DNA of 12,845 nt from positions 1 through 12,845 of the forward strand of contig CATPBY010000281.1 in NCBI GenBank assembly GCA_955652845.1, written 5' to 3'. Shown here in pieces: positions 1 through 6,783 of this stretch. The position numbers and the translations under genes were made by a program. How positions within the stretch are numbered: the first letter of the stretch is position 1; every line of letters begins with the position of its first letter. The stretch comes from an uncultured Terriglobales bacterium (GTDB lineage Bacteria > Acidobacteriota > Terriglobia > Terriglobales > Acidobacteriaceae). The notes under the pieces were generated by a model. It was given only the letters and a program-made list of their open reading frames with translations, ran no database searches and was not told the origin of the DNA.

Positions 1-789
1 ATGCTGTTGCTGATGTCAATCCAGGAAGAAGAGTGGGACGAGGTTGATCTTGCCATCCGTCAGTTCCAGGGCATGACCCAAGCCATCAAGTTCTCACCCA
101 GGCCTGTAGTGGCAGCGCCCTTCGGCATGACTCTCGGCGGTGGCTGTGAAATTTCTTTACACTGCGCCGTCCGGCAGCCTCACGCGGAACTTTACATGGG
201 TCTGGTCGAGGTTGGTGTTGGCCTGCTCCCCGGCGGCGGCGGCTGCAAGGAAATGCTCCTGCGTGCGGTGGACCGCGCATCCACTATCCGTCCTGGCGAG
301 AGAGGCGAGTCGGTCGAACTGATGGAAGCTATGAAGCGGGTGTTTGAGATCGTCGCCACTGCGAGAGTCTCAAGCTCTGCCCAGGAGGCCCGCGCTCTCG
401 GTTTTCTGGGCGAGTCCGATGGCATCACGATGAATCGCGAGCGCGTCTTGTCCGAGGCGAAAGCCTGCGCCCTGGAATTGGTTCGCGCGGGATACGAGCC
501 TCCGCAGCCCCGCACCGACATCCCCGCCCCGGGAGAGAGCATCCTGGCCGCGCTTAAAATGGGGGTCCACATCATGCGCCAGGCGGACTACATCACCGAT
601 CACGAGGTAAAAATCGCCACCAAAGTTGCAGAAGTGCTTTGCGGCGGAAATGTAACCTCAGGAATGCCAGTCAGCGAGCAATACATCTTGGACCTGGAGC
701 GGGAGGCGTTCAAGTCATTGTGTGGCGAGCGTAAGACGCAAGAGCGGATTCAGTACACGCTGAAGACAGGGAAGACGTTGAGAAATTAG
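1..789 (+). CDS. fadN: 3-hydroxyacyl-CoA dehydrogenase/enoyl-CoA hydratase, FadN type, C-terminal part
   Basis: Partial gene cut by the left window edge; the ATG at position 1 is almost certainly internal, because FadN-type proteins are near 790 residues and only 262 remain. What is present is the crotonase (enoyl-CoA hydratase) domain and the C-terminal tail. GGGCE (residues 46-50) supplies the oxyanion-hole glycine and the first catalytic glutamate (E50). GLVEVGVGLLPGGGG (67-81) supplies the second (E70); the 20-residue spacing matches the family. The tail ends in LDLEREAFKSL and KTGKTLRN, typical of FadN. The known role is hydration of trans-enoyl-CoA and oxidation of 3-hydroxyacyl-CoA in the cytoplasm. 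The NAD-binding half should lie upstream of the window. It is followed after 197 bases by the thiolase and then fadE, the fadN-fadA-fadE order known from Bacillus. It ends in TAG. Family assignment is confident. Confidence 0.9.
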   Translation: MLLLMSIQEEEWDEVDLAIRQFQGMTQAIKFSPRPVVAAPFGMTLGGGCEISLHCAVRQPHAELYMGLVEVGVGLLPGGGGCKEMLLRAVDRASTIRPGERGESVELMEAMKRVFEIVATARVSSSAQEARALGFLGESDGITMNRERVLSEAKACALELVRAGYEPPQPRTDIPAPGESILAALKMGVHIMRQADYITDHEVKIATKVAEVLCGGNVTSGMPVSEQYILDLEREAFKSLCGERKTQERIQYTLKTGKTLRN

Positions 790-852
790 TCGGAGTTCTC
801 GCGGGTGGAGGGTCTGGTATCGCAGGACTGGGCGAAAGCATGATTACTCGCG

Positions 853-867
853 AGCCTGCGCCAGGCT
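853..867 (+). other. Short stem-loop downstream of fadN
   Basis: AGCCTG and CAGGCT form a perfect six-pair stem closing a three-base CGC loop. No T-run follows, so it is not a standard intrinsic terminator. It lies 64 bases after the fadN stop in the otherwise featureless 790-986 spacer and may only protect or pause the transcript. Low certainty of function. Confidence 0.3.
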
Positions 868-915
868 GAAGCCACTTCGGAATGAGAAGCATCGAATGAG
901 TGCCGGTTTCTGATT

Positions 916-944
916 CCTAAAATCAGCCGCCTTTCGGTTTTAGG
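916..944 (+). promoter_or_regulatory. Inverted repeat ahead of fadA
   Basis: CCTAAAA (916-922) is the exact reverse complement of TTTTAGG (938-944), with an inner CCG/CGG pairing in the 15-base loop. It ends 42 bases before the fadA ATG. It could be an operator for a dimeric repressor of fatty-acid genes, a transcript hairpin, or chance. I recognise no known regulator motif. The ribosome binding site GGAG (978-981) lies downstream of it, five bases before ATG 987. Confidence 0.35.
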
Positions 945-986
945 CCGAATGAACTGGCGAGCAGGCCACCGGCCACTGGAGTTTCC

Positions 987-2165
987 ATGCGCGAAGTCGT
1001 CATTGTTTCATCCGTCCGAACTCCTGTCGGACGCGCCTCCAAAGGCACGCTCCGTAATACTCGCCCTGATGAACTGGCCGCGGTAGTGATCAAGGGCGCG
1101 CTGGAGCGGGTTCCACAGGCTGATGTGAAAGAGATTGAAGACGTCATCCTGGGTTGCGCTACGCCCGAGGCCGAGCAGGGTATGAACGTTGCTCGCATTG
1201 CGGCCCTCCGGGCGGGCCTGCCGGTAGAGGTCTCGGCGCTGACTATCAACCGCTTCTGCTCCTCCGGGCTGCAGGCGATTGCCATGGCAGCGGAGCGCAT
1301 CATGAGCGGAGGAGCGGAGATTATTGTCGCTGGCGGAACCGAATCCATGTCCATGATTCCGATGGGCGGACATAAGATTTCGCCCAATCCCTGGCTGGTA
1401 GATCACTACCCGGATGCTTATCTCACTATGGGTCTCACTGCCGACCGGGTCGCCCAGCGTTTCGGAATTACCCGCCAGGCCGCGGACGAGTTTTCGCTGC
1501 GCAGCCATCAGAAGGCGCTGGCGGCGATCCAAGCCGGGAAATTCGATGACGAGGTTGTCCCCGTGCCGGTCAGCTTTACGACGCCCAACGGATCGAAGCC
1601 AAAGCGCCAGGAAATTAACTTCAAAGTAGATGAAGGCCCGCGTGCCGATACCTCGCTCGAGGCCCTCCTCGCGCTCAAGCCCGCATTCCACGCCCAGGGC
1701 ACTGTGACTGCGGGGAACTCATAGCAAACATCCGAAGGGGCTGCCGCTGAGGTGGTAATGTCCGCCGATCGCGCCAACGACCTCAGCATCAAACAACTGG
1801 TGCGTTATGTTTCTTTTGCTACCGCCGGATACAAGCCGGAAGAAATGGGCATCGGTCCGGTATTCGCTATCCCGAAAGCTCTGAAGTTGGCTGGACTCAA
1901 ACTATCCGACATCGACGTGATCGAACTGAACGAAGCCTTCGCGGCGCAATCGCTGGCGGTGATTAAAGAGGCAGGCCTTGACCCCGAGAAAGTCAATCCC
2001 AATGGAGGCGCTATCGCTCTGGGCCACCCCCTCGGCTGCACGGGCGCGAAGCTGACAGCGACAGTCATCCGCGAGATGAAGCGTCGCAACGCTCGTTACG
2101 GCCTGGTGACCATGTGCGTTGGTGGTGGGATGGGAGCGGCGGGTGTCTTCGAGAATCTTCAATAA
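987..2165 (+). pseudogene. fadA: Acetyl-CoA C-acyltransferase (thiolase) interrupted by an in-frame TAG
   Basis: Read through, this frame encodes a normal 392-residue thiolase. The nucleophile C91 is in NRFCSSG, ELNEAFA is at 313-319, the catalytic H347 is in GGAIALGHPLG, and the second catalytic C377 is in MCVGGG. The frame is broken only at codon 246 (1722-1724, TAG), inside the loop read as TAGNS-stop-QTSEGAAA. Thiolases normally have serine there (GNSSQTSDGAA), equivalent by alignment to Ser247 of the Zoogloea enzyme. TCG to TAG needs one base change. No frameshift is involved, since both halves share one frame. As written, the product would lack the C-terminal catalytic residues. The role of an intact enzyme is cleavage of 3-ketoacyl-CoA to acetyl-CoA plus shortened acyl-CoA. 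The start is ATG 987 with GGAG five bases upstream. It could be a true pseudogene, a recent mutation or a sequencing/assembly error. A GTG (1752) or ATG (1758) after the stop could reinitiate, but a C-terminal fragment alone would lack the nucleophile. Confidence 0.9.
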
Positions 2166-2170
2166 TCTGT

Positions 2171-2204
2171 GACCACGAAGGACCCGGAAGCACACAAAGG
2201 GAAG
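2171..2204 (+). repeat. CGAAGG-type dispersed repeat, copy A
   Basis: Contains CCACGAAGGACCCGGAAG followed by CACACAAAGGG, a degenerate copy of a repeat whose usual form is ACGAAGGACACGAAGG. It starts six bases after the fadA stop. The same unit recurs at 2388-2420, 12102-12123 and, reversed, at 12359-12385. Translated, it gives the 'HEGHEEHE'-like string often seen in spurious ORFs near GxxExxY genes; that last point is recalled knowledge. Confidence 0.7.
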
Positions 2205-2382
2205 TTCATACTGAACTCGGTCCCGGCCTGCTGGAAAGCACTTACACGGCTTGCTTGCAGTACGAACAGCTACTTTCGTACCTTAAACTGAGTGGCAAAT
2301 CTATCGGACTGCTTATAAACTTCAACGTTATACATCTCAACACGGGCTCAAGCGTTTCGTGAACGGTGTGGGTTGGCAATAA
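2205..2382 (+). pseudogene. Decayed GxxExxY protein gene (PDDEXK_3-like)
   Basis: The frame reads VHTELGPGLLESTYTACLQYE, the N-terminal signature of GxxExxY proteins. It then jumps directly to QLLSYLKLSGKSIGLLINF, their C-terminal signature. Family members are about 120-130 residues; here roughly 55-60 central residues, including the Asp and Glu-x-Lys residues of the nuclease-like core, are missing in frame. A second lesion follows. From about 2340 the C-terminus continues in another frame as HGLKRFVNGVGWQ and ends at TAA 2380-2382. This fits loss of one base in a former CTCAAACACGGG (now CTCAACACGGG). With two independent lesions the gene is dead. The function of the family is poorly known. 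The remnant lies between repeat copies A and B. Confidence 0.75.
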
Positions 2383-2387
2383 GGCTT

Positions 2388-2420
2388 AAACCCCGAAGGA
2401 CACGAAGGTACACAAAGGAA
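2388..2420 (+). repeat. CGAAGG-type dispersed repeat, copy B
   Basis: Reads AACCCCGAAGGACACGAAGG followed by TACACAAAGGAA. It is in direct orientation with copy A, bracketing the GxxExxY remnant, and ends 23 bases before the fadE start. It shares the AACCCCGAAGG opening with reversed copy D at 12359-12385, which shows it is a genuine family and not a chance match. Confidence 0.75.
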
Positions 2421-2443
2421 AAGCTACATCGCAGAGACTGCAT

Positions 2444-4243
2444 ATGGCAACGATAAGCGCGGTTCCTATTACTAAGATTTCCGGCGGCAGCTTTCTGCTG
2501 GAAGAACGTAAGCCGGATGAGGTTTTTACGCCGGAAGACTTCACCGAGCAGCATCAGCTCATCGGCCAGACAGCGGAAGAGTTTGCCGTCAATGAAATTC
2601 TCCCCAATGTCGAGAAAATGGAACGTAAAGACTTCTCCATCACTCGCGACCTTTTGAAAAAGGCAGGCGAGCTTGGATTAAGCTCGGCCGAGATTCCCGA
2701 AGCCTATGGCGGCCTGGAGATGGACAAAGTCACTGCGGCAGTGATCGCGGACCACATCGCCAAATATGCCGGCTTCGCAACCACTTGGGGTGGGCACACT
2801 GGGATTGGGACTCTGCCCATCGTTTATTTCGGCACCGAAGAGCAGAAAAAGAAGTATCTGCCACGGCTGGCGGCGGGGGAAATTGTCGGCGCGTATGCAT
2901 TGTCGGAGGCTTCGTCCGGCTCGGACGCCTTGAACTGTCGCGCTCGCGCCGTGCTTTCGTCAGATGGCAACCACTACCTTCTCAATGGCGAGAAGATGTG
3001 GATCACAAATGCTGGATTTGCCGATTTGTATACCGTGTTTGCCAAGGTTGACGGTGAAAAATTCACCGCGTTTCTGGTGGAAAGGACTTTTCCAGGATTT
3101 TCTGTGGGCGGGGAAGAACACAAGATGGGCATTCGGGGATCGTCCACCTGCCCGATCATTCTTAACGACTGTAAAGTTCCTGTCGAAAATGTCCTGGGCG
3201 AAATCGGCAAAGGGCACGTCATCGCCTTCAACATCCTGAACGTCGGGCGCTTTAAACTGGGCGCGATGTGCGTAGGCGGCGCGCGCGTTTCCCTCGAACA
3301 CGCGATCGGCTACGCCAAGCAACGTAAGGCGTTTGGAAAGGTCATCGCCGACTTCGGCCTGGTGCGCGAAAAACTGGCCAATATGGCGGTAGGTATTTAT
3401 ACCGGTGAAGCGTTGGTCTACCGCACCGTGGGCATGATGGACGTTGCGCTTGGCGAAGTCGACAAGTCGGGCGCGGACGCTGCGAAGGAAACCCGCAAAG
3501 CCATTGAGGAGTATGCCGTCGAGTGCTCGATCATCAAAGTCTGGGGATCGGAGATGGTCGACTTCGTGGTCGATGAAACGGTTCAGATTTACGGCGGCTA
3601 CGGATTCGTCGAGGAGTATCCCGCCGAGCGCGCCTATCGCGATGCCCGCATCAACCGCATCTTCGAAGGCACCAACGAAATAAATCGCCTTATTATCACC
3701 GGCTTCCTGCTGAAACGGGCGATGTCCGGCCAGCTGCCACTGATGCCTGCCATCAAGAAGCTCATGGATGAAGTGCTCGCAGGTCCCTCGCAGGGCGAAG
3801 ATTTCGAAGGCCCTCTCGCTGAGGAGCGAATGCTGGTGGCCCAAGCCAAGAAGCTGGGCCTGTTTGTTTCTGGTTCGGCCACCCAGAAATATATGCAGGC
3901 CATTCAGGATCAGCAAGAAATAATGGGCGCCATCGCCGACATGACGATTGAGATCTATGCCATGGAATCGGCCGTGCTGCGTGCGCAGAAGATTGCCGGC
4001 AGTAAAGGAGAGTCAGCTGCGGTGCTTCCAATTGCCATGACCCGCGTCTATCTCACGCAAGCCATGGAGAAGATCGAAGGCGCGGCCAGGAAAGTAATTG
4101 CCGCGGTCGCCGAGGGCGACATGCTGCGCACACAGCTCGCAATTTTACGCCGTCTGGTTAAGCACGTGCCGTTCAATACGGTTGACTTGCGCCAGCAGAT
4201 TGCCCAGAAGCTCATTGAGCAGGGGAAGTACGTGATAAGTTAG
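2444..4243 (+). CDS. fadE: Acyl-CoA dehydrogenase, long form (FadE)
   Basis: A flavoenzyme for the first step of beta-oxidation, converting acyl-CoA to trans-2-enoyl-CoA and passing electrons to ETF. The protein is 599 residues, against about 380 for classical acyl-CoA dehydrogenases; the extra C-terminal ~170 residues are typical of the Bacillus FadE-like clade. Visible motifs are YALSEASSGSDA (151-162) and KMWITNA (184-190) at the flavin/substrate site, QIYGGYGF (381-388), and IFEGTNEINR. E408 in the last motif is the expected catalytic base, aligned with Glu376 of medium-chain acyl-CoA dehydrogenase. The N-terminus GGSFLLEERKPDEVFTPEDF is family-typical, supporting ATG 2444. The ribosome binding site is weak: AAAGGAAAA lies about 20 bases upstream, within or next to repeat B, so the local spacer may have been altered by repeat insertion. 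It is the third gene of the fad cluster. Ends in TAG. Confidence 0.95.
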   Translation: MATISAVPITKISGGSFLLEERKPDEVFTPEDFTEQHQLIGQTAEEFAVNEILPNVEKMERKDFSITRDLLKKAGELGLSSAEIPEAYGGLEMDKVTAAVIADHIAKYAGFATTWGGHTGIGTLPIVYFGTEEQKKKYLPRLAAGEIVGAYALSEASSGSDALNCRARAVLSSDGNHYLLNGEKMWITNAGFADLYTVFAKVDGEKFTAFLVERTFPGFSVGGEEHKMGIRGSSTCPIILNDCKVPVENVLGEIGKGHVIAFNILNVGRFKLGAMCVGGARVSLEHAIGYAKQRKAFGKVIADFGLVREKLANMAVGIYTGEALVYRTVGMMDVALGEVDKSGADAAKETRKAIEEYAVECSIIKVWGSEMVDFVVDETVQIYGGYGFVEEYPAERAYRDARINRIFEGTNEINRLIITGFLLKRAMSGQLPLMPAIKKLMDEVLAGPSQGEDFEGPLAEERMLVAQAKKLGLFVSGSATQKYMQAIQDQQEIMGAIADMTIEIYAMESAVLRAQKIAGSKGESAAVLPIAMTRVYLTQAMEKIEGAARKVIAAVAEGDMLRTQLAILRRLVKHVPFNTVDLRQQIAQKLIEQGKYVIS

Positions 4244-4363
4244 AGGGGCATGCCTATCGGAACATTCCACGCGGTCTTGCACAAGAGAAGCGATTTCTAC
4301 GTTGCCGACAGACGTCCGCCAGTCACTGCGTTCGAGGCACATTTTGGCTAAGTCACGCAGTTT

Positions 4364-4627
4364 TCAAACGATCGGACGGTCCTTTTTCAATTCTTCCATC
4401 ACACTTTGAATCAGCTCCTTCGCGTCCGTCAGACTCTTCATGATTATCTGAATATCCATCACTGGCTTATCCGGCCAGCGCTGGCTCTGGCAATACACGC
4501 CATGCTGGCCGACCAGCGCCATGGCGTCGGTGATCATATCCATGGTCACCGCCAGGCGGCCCCGGGGAACGCCCATCATGGTCTCGTAGTGTTCCAGTTC
4601 GTCCTGCTTCTCGTTGAATACCGGCAT
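4364..4627 (-). CDS. Small conserved-looking protein of unknown function
   Basis: An 87-residue soluble, mildly acidic protein, MPVFNEKQDELEHYETMMG..., rich in charged and amphipathic helical stretches, with one cysteine (in VYCQSQRW) and a charged C-terminus (MEELKKDRPIV). There is no membrane segment or signal peptide and I do not recognise the family. It is favoured as real because it fills its spacer with natural-looking composition and is the only ORF of reasonable quality there. It is divergent from the DUF2911 gene (109-base shared upstream region) and convergent with fadE (120 bases apart). No clear Shine-Dalgarno precedes the ATG, so the start is uncertain. Confidence 0.6.
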   Translation of the reverse strand: MPVFNEKQDELEHYETMMGVPRGRLAVTMDMITDAMALVGQHGVYCQSQRWPDKPVMDIQIIMKSLTDAKELIQSVMEELKKDRPIV

Positions 4628-4663
4628 GCGGAGATTGTATCGTCCGTCATGCCTGGGGCATAA

Positions 4664-4692
4664 TTGTCCGGCCTTGCTGTCCGGTTTATGAT
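4664..4692 (+). promoter_or_regulatory. Sigma-70-type promoter for the DUF2911 gene
   Basis: TTGTCC (4664-4669, four of six matches to TTGACA), a 17-base spacer, then TATGAT (4687-4692, five of six matches to TATAAT). Transcription would start near 4699, giving a leader of about 37 bases ending in a strong Shine-Dalgarno. Spacing and strand fit the gene directly downstream. Confidence 0.5.
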
Positions 4693-4736
4693 TTCTGCGT
4701 CCAAGAAATTAGCAAGGTTCTTTCAAGGAGGGATTC

Positions 4737-5270
4737 ATGAAAAAATGTTTTGCACTGGTAGTTCTCTCGTATTTGACGTTAACGCTGTTGGCTGCTGCCC
4801 AACAGGATAAGGCCAAGCGGCCAAGCCCGCCGGCATCGGCCAGTTGCAAATTTGCCGACGGAAAGACAATTAAGACGGATTATTCCAGCCCGCGCGCCAA
4901 GGGCCGCCAGATTTTTGGTGGAGTGGTGCCCTACGGCCAGGTATGGCGCACCGGCGCCAACGAATCCACTACATTTGTCACCACGGCGAACCTGACGGTT
5001 GGCGACAAAGATGTGCCGGCAGGCAGCTATACGATTTTTACAGTGCCCGCCGCTGACAAGTGGACGCTGGTCATCAGCAAAAAGACCGGCGAGTGGGGCA
5101 CCGATTATCCCGGGGAATCCAACGATCTGGCGCGTGTGGAAATGAATGTCTCCAAAACCTCCGCTCCCGTGGAGGATTTCACCATCGCTTACGACCAGCA
5201 GGGCGGAGGCTGTGTTCTGCGGCTGTCCTGGGAGAATACCCAGGCGTCGGTCGAGATCAAGGAGAAATAG
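4737..5270 (+). CDS. DUF2911 family exported protein
   Basis: A 177-residue protein. The N-terminus is a signal peptide: MKK, a hydrophobic core (LVVLSYLTLTLL) and a likely cleavage after the AAA at 19-21, before QQDK. The mature part matches DUF2911 as I know it: DYSSPRAKGRQIFGG, VPYGQVWRTGANESTTF, VPAGSYTIFTVP, KWTLVISKKTGEWGT. The family is common in Bacteroidetes and Acidobacteria and has no established function. The product is expected in the periplasm or attached outside the cytoplasm. AAGGAGGG (4725-4732) ends four bases before ATG 4737, one of the best ribosome binding sites in the window. The gene is monocistronic and converges on gcvPB with only 19 bases between the stop codons. Ends in TAG. 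Confidence 0.9.
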   Translation: MKKCFALVVLSYLTLTLLAAAQQDKAKRPSPPASASCKFADGKTIKTDYSSPRAKGRQIFGGVVPYGQVWRTGANESTTFVTTANLTVGDKDVPAGSYTIFTVPAADKWTLVISKKTGEWGTDYPGESNDLARVEMNVSKTSAPVEDFTIAYDQQGGGCVLRLSWENTQASVEIKEK

Positions 5271-5289
5271 GGAACGGGCACGGGCTCGG

Positions 5290-6783
5290 TTAAGAAAGCT
5301 CGGGTTTCCACCGCAGGATCGGCTTCCGGGCTGCCGTAACCTCGTCCAGCCGGGAGACGCGCGTGGAGTGCGGAGCATCCAGCACCATTTGCGGATCCTC
5401 CTGCACTTCATCCGCGATTGACTTCAGTGCCTGGATAAACAAATCCATCTCTTCTTTCGACTCGCTCTCGGTTGGTTCGATCATCAGCGCTCCCGGCACG
5501 ATCAGAGGAAACGCGGTTGTATAAGGATGGAAACCGTAATCGATCAGCCGCTTGGCGATGTCCATGGTCTTCACGCCTTTCCGGGCCTGCAACTTATCAC
5601 TGAAGACGACTTCATGCATGGTGGGCGTCGAGTAAGGCAGATCGTAGACTCCCTCCAATCCTTTGCGGATGTAGTTTGCATTGAGGACCGCGTCTTCGGT
5701 CGTCTGGCGCAACCCGTCGGGCCCGTTAGCCAAGGTATATGCCAACGCCCGGACGAACATTCCAAAGTTGCCGTAAAAGGCGCGCACCCGCCCAACCGAA
5801 TGCGGCCGGTTGTACTCGAAGCCGAGAGTGCCGTCGTCTTTGGTGATAACAACTGGCGCGGGAAGAAACGGTTCGAGGATACGCTTGATCGCAACTGGCC
5901 CTGATCCCGGGCCGCCTCCGCCATGCGGGGTGGAAAAAGTCTTGTGTAGGTTGAGATGCATAAGATCGACGCCAAAATCTCCCGGACGCACCTTGCCAAC
6001 CAGCGCATTCATGTTGGCGCCGTCCATATAAAGCAGGCCCCCCTTGGCGTGCATGATGTCTGCGATCTTGTGGATCTCCTGCTCGAAGATGCCGAGAGTG
6101 TTCGGGTTCGTCAGCATCAGCGCGGCAACATGTTCGTTCATCTGCGCCTGGAGCGCTGCAATGTCCACCATGCCCTGCGCGTTCGACTTCAGATTCTCCA
6201 CCGCATAGCCGACCATGGCTGCAGTTGCCGGGTTGGTGCCGTGGGCCGAGTCAGGAATCAGAATCTTTTTTCGCGGAGAGCCCTTCGACTGGTGGTACGC
6301 GCGCACCATGAGCAAGCCGGTAAGTTCGCCGTGCGCGCCCGCCGCGGGTTGCAGCGTGATGGCGTCCATGCCGGTGATTTCGGTGAGGCAGTCGCTCAGC
6401 GTCTTCATGATGCTCAAAGCGCCTTGCGAAATGCGCTCCGGCTGATAGGGATGAGCGTTCGCCAGCCCATCGAAGCGAGCCACCACTTCATTCACCCGCG
6501 GGTTGTACTTCATGGTGCAGGAGCCGAGCGGATACATTCCGAGATCTATGGCGTAGTTCCAGGTGGAGAGCCGTGTGAAGTGGCGAATAATCTCGATCTC
6601 ACTCACCTCGGGCATATGGCCCAGATCTTTTCTTTCTGCAGACCCCAGGAGTTTCGAGGCGTCGACCTCAGGAACATCGAGTGGCGGCAGTCGCCAGGCT
6701 GCCTTTCCGGGGGAAGATTTCTCAAAAATCAGGCCCTCGTTCTGGTTGATGTGGCGGGTGGCCTTCGGGGTGGAGCGTGTCAT
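5290..6783 (-). CDS. gcvPB: Glycine dehydrogenase (decarboxylating) subunit 2
   Basis: C-terminal half of the split P-protein of the glycine cleavage system, 497 residues. With GcvPA it decarboxylates glycine and loads the aminomethyl group onto the lipoyl arm of GcvH. The pyridoxal-phosphate lysine is expected to be K281 in LNLHKTFSTPHGGGGPGSGP (277-296), a hallmark of P-protein. LGMYPLGSCTMKYNPRVNE (81-99) and DSAHGTNPATAAM (178-190) are other family signatures. ATG 6783 overlaps the gcvPA stop (ATGA, four bases), with AGGAAG (6791-6796 on the opposite strand) seven bases upstream, indicating translational coupling for an equimolar complex. It is the last gene of the gcv operon. No clear terminator is seen in the 19-base gap to the convergent DUF2911 gene. 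Confidence 0.96.
   Translation of the reverse strand: MTRSTPKATRHINQNEGLIFEKSSPGKAAWRLPPLDVPEVDASKLLGSAERKDLGHMPEVSEIEIIRHFTRLSTWNYAIDLGMYPLGSCTMKYNPRVNEVVARFDGLANAHPYQPERISQGALSIMKTLSDCLTEITGMDAITLQPAAGAHGELTGLLMVRAYHQSKGSPRKKILIPDSAHGTNPATAAMVGYAVENLKSNAQGMVDIAALQAQMNEHVAALMLTNPNTLGIFEQEIHKIADIMHAKGGLLYMDGANMNALVGKVRPGDFGVDLMHLNLHKTFSTPHGGGGPGSGPVAIKRILEPFLPAPVVITKDDGTLGFEYNRPHSVGRVRAFYGNFGMFVRALAYTLANGPDGLRQTTEDAVLNANYIRKGLEGVYDLPYSTPTMHEVVFSDKLQARKGVKTMDIAKRLIDYGFHPYTTAFPLIVPGALMIEPTESESKEEMDLFIQALKSIADEVQEDPQMVLDAPHSTRVSRLDEVTAARKPILRWKPELS

Noticed and set aside
1722..1724. Programmed recoding such as pyrrolysine or amber reassignment
   Set aside because: Six genes in the window use TAG as their true stop and thiolases need serine here; there is no supporting context in the sequence.
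2114..2362. 82-residue ORF across the fadA end and repeat as an intact gene
   Set aside because: Its start lies inside fadA in another frame and its body is a deleted, frameshifted GxxExxY remnant, so it is listed as a pseudogene.
2960..3916. 318-residue ORF on the minus strand opposite fadE
   Set aside because: It lies wholly antisense to a confident gene, has no family motif and no ribosome site; it is a GC-bias shadow.
4368..4385. Terminator at GGACGGTCC followed by a T-run, between fadE and the small minus-strand gene
   Set aside because: The palindrome leaves a one-base loop and lies inside the coding end of the small gene; it is not a usable hairpin.
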